DNA of 9,685 bases from Alphaproteobacteria bacterium (GTDB lineage: Bacteria; Pseudomonadota; Alphaproteobacteria; Puniceispirillales; Puniceispirillaceae), in the NCBI GenBank assembly GCA_011522945.1, contig WTHY01000043.1:1-9685 (forward strand), read 5' to 3'. Shown here piece by piece: positions 6,205 through 9,685 of this stretch. Position numbers and translations under genes: made by a program. The notes beneath the pieces were generated by a model. The model ran no database searches, had not been told where the DNA came from, and saw only the letters and a program-made list of their open reading frames with translations. Every line of letters begins with the position of its first letter. Within the stretch, counting starts at the first letter, position 1.

Positions 6205-6260
6205 AGACTGATATTAGCACAGGCAGGATGGTGTTTTATAAAAGTAAGGATACCGTGCTC

Positions 6261-7454
6261 ATGACCAAACAGCCTGCCCCGAACCTGTCCGATAGACAAA
6301 AGCTTCAGCCTTCAGACTATCCGACAGCTATTTTGGTGCTGGCAGATGGCAGTGTGTTTTGTGGTCAGGGTTTTGGCGCAGAAGCTGTCAAAGTTGGTGA
6401 GGTCTGCTTTAATACATCAATGACAGGCTATCAGGAAATCATGACTGACCCATCCTATGCCGGGCAGATCATCAATTTCACGTTTCCACATATCGGCAAT
6501 GTCGGCACAAATCCTGTTGATGTGGAAACTGACCAGCCTGCCGCACTTGGCATGATTGTGCGCAATCCTGTTACGATGCCATCTAACTGGCGCCAGGATA
6601 GTCATTTGCATGATTGGTTAGTTCGGCATGATATGCCAGGCATAGCTGGTATTGATACAAGAGCGCTGACACGCACAATCCGCGATACTGGCGCACCTAT
6701 TGGCGTATTGGCGCATGCAGCTGACGGCCAATTTGATGTTGAAGCGCTGCGGCAAATGGCACAAGACTGGCCAGGCCTTGAAGGTATGGACCTCGCCAAA
6801 GATGTAACGCGCGATGCGGCACAATCCTGGGCTGATGGCAGCTTTGATTTGGCAAATGGCGCTTATATGCAGAAAGATGCGGCCTATAAGGTGGTCGCCT
6901 TGGATTATGGGTGTAAGCATAATATTCTGCGATGTTTGGTTGATGCTGGCTGCTCAGTTGAGGTTTTGCCGGCAGATAGTCAGGCTGATGCTATTCTTGC
7001 GCGCCAGCCTGATGGGGTGTTTTTGTCGAACGGACCAGGCGATCCGGCTGCCACCGGTGAATATGCTGCGACAGAAATTCGTGCGCTTGTCGACCAGAAT
7101 ATACCAATCTTTGGCATTTGTATTGGTCATCAGCTTCTGGCTTTGTCCATGGGGGCAAAAACTACCAAGATGGATAAGGGGCATAGAGGCGCGAACCATC
7201 CGGTAAAAGACCTGATGACAGGCCAGATTGAAATTACCAGTCAGAATCACGGTTTTGTGGTGGAAGAAGACAGTCTGCCAGATACGATTGAAGTTACGCA
7301 CCGCTCATTATTTGACGGTACAGTTGAAGGTATCCGCCATAAAGACAAACCAGTCTTCTCTGTGCAATATCACCCAGAATCCTCACCAGGTCCGCATGAT
7401 TCACGTGCGTTATTTACCCGTTTTACCAATTTGATGAAGGATGCGAAAGCTTAA
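6261..7454 (+). CDS. carA: Carbamoyl-phosphate synthase small subunit CarA
   Basis: CarA is the glutaminase subunit. It removes ammonia from glutamine and channels it to CarB for carbamoyl phosphate, the precursor of pyrimidines and arginine. From the chosen start it has 397 residues (E. coli 382). The N-terminal small-subunit domain spans about 21-151 (ADGSVFCGQGFG, CFNTSMTGYQEIMTDPSYAGQ, GIDTRALTRTIRDTG). The class I glutamine amidotransferase domain spans about 209-391. It contains LSNGPGDP, the nucleophile elbow FGICIGHQ with Cys 287, QNHGF, and the His 371/Glu 373 pair in VQYHPESSPGP. The catalytic triad is complete. I prefer the ATG at 6261, with AAGGA 10 nt upstream; the in-frame GTG at 6255 (spacing 4 nt) is possible, as is an ATG at 6228. 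The open frame back to 6144 starts with TTG inside the leader and is not family-like. carB follows after 3 nt. Confidence 0.96.
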   Translation: MTKQPAPNLSDRQKLQPSDYPTAILVLADGSVFCGQGFGAEAVKVGEVCFNTSMTGYQEIMTDPSYAGQIINFTFPHIGNVGTNPVDVETDQPAALGMIVRNPVTMPSNWRQDSHLHDWLVRHDMPGIAGIDTRALTRTIRDTGAPIGVLAHAADGQFDVEALRQMAQDWPGLEGMDLAKDVTRDAAQSWADGSFDLANGAYMQKDAAYKVVALDYGCKHNILRCLVDAGCSVEVLPADSQADAILARQPDGVFLSNGPGDPAATGEYAATEIRALVDQNIPIFGICIGHQLLALSMGAKTTKMDKGHRGANHPVKDLMTGQIEITSQNHGFVVEEDSLPDTIEVTHRSLFDGTVEGIRHKDKPVFSVQYHPESSPGPHDSRALFTRFTNLMKDAKA

Positions 7455-7457
7455 GCC

Positions 7458-9685
7458 ATGCCACGCCGCTCAGATCTAAATTCTATCATGATTATTGGTG
7501 CCGGTCCGATCATTATCGGGCAGGCTTGTGAGTTCGATTATTCAGGTGCTCAAGCTTGTAAAGCCCTGCGTGAAGAAGGGTATCGCGTTATTCTGGTGAA
7601 TTCTAATCCGGCGACAATCATGACAGACCCGGATATGGCTGATGCTACATATGTAGAGCCTATAACGCCTGAAATTGTTGCTAAAATTATCGAAAAAGAA
7701 CGCCCAGATGCGCTCCTGCCAACGATGGGTGGGCAAACAGCGCTAAATACTGCGTTAGCTTTGCACCATAATGGGGTTTTGGACGAATTTGGTGTTGAGC
7801 TGATCGGGGCCAAACCTGATGCTATTGAAAAAGCTGAAGATAGAGCATTGTTCCGCAAGGCTATGGATAAAATTGGGCTCGAGTCAGCGCGGTCTCGCAC
7901 GGTAAATAATTTTGATGATGCTATGGCAGCGCTGGATATTGTTGGTCTGCCGGCGATTATACGTCCGTCATTCACATTGGGCGGCGAAGGCGGCGGGGTT
8001 GCCTATAATCGCGCTGAGTTTGAAAAAATTGTGCAAGATGGGCTGCGTCTATCACCTGTATCAGAAATTCTTATCGAAGAATCGCTTCTCGGTTGGAAAG
8101 AGTTTGAGATGGAGGTTGTTCGTGACCACGCAGATAATTGCATCATTATTTGTTCCATCGAGAATGTTGACCCCATGGGCGTTCATACAGGTGATTCTAT
8201 CACCGTTGCCCCAGCTTTGACGCTCACAGATAAAGAATATCAAGCTTTACGTGATGCATCGATTGCTGTGCTACGCGAAATTGGTGTGGATACAGGTGGC
8301 TCAAACGTGCAATTTGCTGTCTCGCCAAAAGACGGCCGCATCATCGTGATTGAGATGAACCCGCGTGTGAGCCGTTCATCAGCACTTGCATCAAAAGCTA
8401 CCGGCTTTCCAATTGCAAAAGTAGCTGCCAAGCTGGCTTGTGGATATCGTCTTGATGAATTGGCAAATGATATTACAGGTGTGACACCTGCGAGTTTTGA
8501 GCCAACAATTGATTATATTGTCACGAAGATGCCACGCTTTACATTTGAAAAATTTGCGGGCGCGACAGCAGAATTATCGACTTCAATGAAGTCTGTTGGT
8601 GAGGCTATGGCTGTTGGCCGGAGTTTTGCTGAAAGTCTTCAAAAGGCACTTCGGTCCATGGAGACAGGCCTATCTGGTTTGGATGAAATTGCGATTCCTG
8701 AAGCAGATGCTGCCTTGGGTGAAGATCCTATCCGTGGCTGGCTATCTGGTCAAACTCCAAACAGAATGCTGCGGATAGCTCAGGCAATGCGCACAGGTAT
8801 GTCTGTCGCGCAGATAGAGGCAATTACAAAGTGGGACCCATGGTTCCTGAACCAGATTGCCGATATTGTCGCCGCAGAAAAGCTGGTGTCTGAGTCTGGT
8901 TTGCCAGAGGATAAGGCAGGCATGCTGCAGTTGAAATCGATGGGTTTCAGCGATGCACGTCTAGCGAAATTGGTCGATAAGTCTGAGGTGGATGTTGCTG
9001 CGCATAGGCGTGGTTTGGATGTGGTTCCTGTTTATAAGCGTATTGATACATGTGCTGCGGAATTTGCCTCTGATACAGCCTATTTATATTCCTGTTATGA
9101 ACCAGTTCTATTTGGTGACGGGGCTGTTTGTGAAAGTCAGCCTTCAGACCGTGAGAAGGTGGTAATATTGGGCGGTGGTCCAAACCGGATTGGTCAAGGT
9201 ATCGAGTTTGACTATTGTTGTGTTCATGCTGCTTATGCATTGTCAGAGGCTGGTTATGAAACCATCATGATTAACTGTAACCCTGAAACTGTCTCAACAG
9301 ATTATGACACGTCAGATCGTCTGTATTTTGAGCCACTCACAGCAGAAGATGTAATTTCTGTTATCCATAAAGAAATGGAAAATGGCACAGTCAAAGGCGC
9401 AATTGTGCAGCTTGGCGGACAAACACCATTAAAGATCGCAGCAGCACTTGAGGCTGCCGGCATTCCGATTTTGGGCACAAGTCCAGATGCGATTGATTTG
9501 GCAGAAGACAGAGAACGGTTCCAGCAACTCTTAAAGACCTTGTCATTAAAGCAGCCTGAGAATGGTATTGCGACCTCTGCTGAAGAAGCGCGTGCGATTG
9601 TTGATGAGATCGGCATGCCGGTTGTTATTCGCCCGTCTTATGTGCTCGGCGGCAGAGCTATGGAGATTGTCTATCAGTCCTCAGA
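7458..9685 (+). CDS. carB: Carbamoyl-phosphate synthase large subunit CarB (3' cut)
   Basis: CarB uses two ATP, bicarbonate and the ammonia from CarA to make carbamoyl phosphate. The frame is open without interruption from the ATG at 7458 to the window edge, giving 742 complete codons of an expected 1,070-1,100. The missing part is the end of the second ATP-grasp domain and the allosteric MGS-like domain. The start MPRRSDLNSIMIIGAGPIII and the following EFDYSGAQACKALREEGY closely match E. coli CarB. The first ATP-grasp domain (about 1-400) has GGEGGG at 175-180, His 243 in GVHTGDS, and Glu 299 and Asn 301 in VIEMNPRVSRSSAL, at the same numbers as in E. coli. The oligomerisation domain follows (about 400-550). 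The second half begins with LGGGPNRIGQGIEFDYCC near 571-588 and reaches PSYVLGGRAMEIVY. A purine-rich GAAGGA lies 16 nt before the ATG, so translation is probably coupled to carA. Confidence 0.97.
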   Translation, partial: MPRRSDLNSIMIIGAGPIIIGQACEFDYSGAQACKALREEGYRVILVNSNPATIMTDPDMADATYVEPITPEIVAKIIEKERPDALLPTMGGQTALNTALALHHNGVLDEFGVELIGAKPDAIEKAEDRALFRKAMDKIGLESARSRTVNNFDDAMAALDIVGLPAIIRPSFTLGGEGGGVAYNRAEFEKIVQDGLRLSPVSEILIEESLLGWKEFEMEVVRDHADNCIIICSIENVDPMGVHTGDSITVAPALTLTDKEYQALRDASIAVLREIGVDTGGSNVQFAVSPKDGRIIVIEMNPRVSRSSALASKATGFPIAKVAAKLACGYRLDELANDITGVTPASFEPTIDYIVTKMPRFTFEKFAGATAELSTSMKSVGEAMAVGRSFAESLQKALRSMETGLSGLDEIAIPEADAALGEDPIRGWLSGQTPNRMLRIAQAMRTGMSVAQIEAITKWDPWFLNQIADIVAAEKLVSESGLPEDKAGMLQLKSMGFSDARLAKLVDKSEVDVAAHRRGLDVVPVYKRIDTCAAEFASDTAYLYSCYEPVLFGDGAVCESQPSDREKVVILGGGPNRIGQGIEFDYCCVHAAYALSEAGYETIMINCNPETVSTDYDTSDRLYFEPLTAEDVISVIHKEMENGTVKGAIVQLGGQTPLKIAAALEAAGIPILGTSPDAIDLAEDRERFQQLLKTLSLKQPENGIATSAEEARAIVDEIGMPVVIRPSYVLGGRAMEIVYQSS

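Noticed and set aside
6144..6260. N-terminal extension of carA back to a TTG at 6144
   Set aside because: It is not like CarA, runs through the leader hairpins, and has no ribosome binding site. AAGGA precedes the ATG at 6261.
7458..9685. Possible frameshift or split of carB, since many other open frames overlap it
   Set aside because: Reading codon by codon from 7458 the frame stays open to the edge with conserved blocks in both halves. It merely lacks a stop because the window ends.
1..9685. CRISPR array, transposase, integrase, toxin-antitoxin or phage genes
   Set aside because: No regularly spaced repeats, terminal inverted repeats or matching proteins were seen. All long frames are explained by core genes and one glycosyltransferase.

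Overview
This window looks like ordinary chromosome from a moderately AT-rich alphaproteobacterium. The evidence is the alphaproteobacterial-style RpoD with its long acidic spacer, the order carA / (divergent) GatB-YqeY / dnaG / rpoD / tRNA(CAU), and the strong match of CarA, CarB, DnaG and RpoD to proteobacterial families. A marine SAR116-like lineage would fit the base composition and gene order, but that is inference and cannot be settled without a search.

Layout. Positions 1-269 hold no gene I can support, only short repeats. A family-25 glycosyltransferase lies on the minus strand (270-1157). Upstream of it is a minus-strand tRNA with a CAU anticodon (1359-1435), more likely the lysidine-modified tRNA-Ile2 than elongator Met. 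A minus-strand block then reads, in transcription order, GatB/YqeY-domain protein (5936-5469), DNA primase dnaG (5282-3612) and primary sigma factor rpoD (3535-1493), followed by the tRNA. This resembles the macromolecular-synthesis operon, with a YqeY-type gene in the first place where E. coli has rpsU. On the plus strand carA (6261-7454) and carB (from 7458, cut by the window end) encode the two subunits of carbamoyl-phosphate synthetase. They are almost certainly one transcript, since only 3 nt separate them.

The divergent intergenic region (5937-6260) is the most structured non-coding stretch. On the yqeY side are three TTGATA-type half-sites arranged as inverted repeats. On the carA side is a near-consensus sigma-70 promoter (TTGACC, 17 nt, TATAAA), then a leader of about 140 nt with three short perfect hairpins, two of which share bases and so exclude each other. 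Control of replication/transcription genes on one side and pyrimidine/arginine supply on the other would both be exerted here.

I found no sign of a new defence, mobile or secondary-metabolism system. The observations worth a second look are regulatory or repeat-level: the operator-like repeats, the carA leader, the tRNA identity, the pentapeptide repeat at the glycosyltransferase N-terminus and the acidic tract in RpoD.
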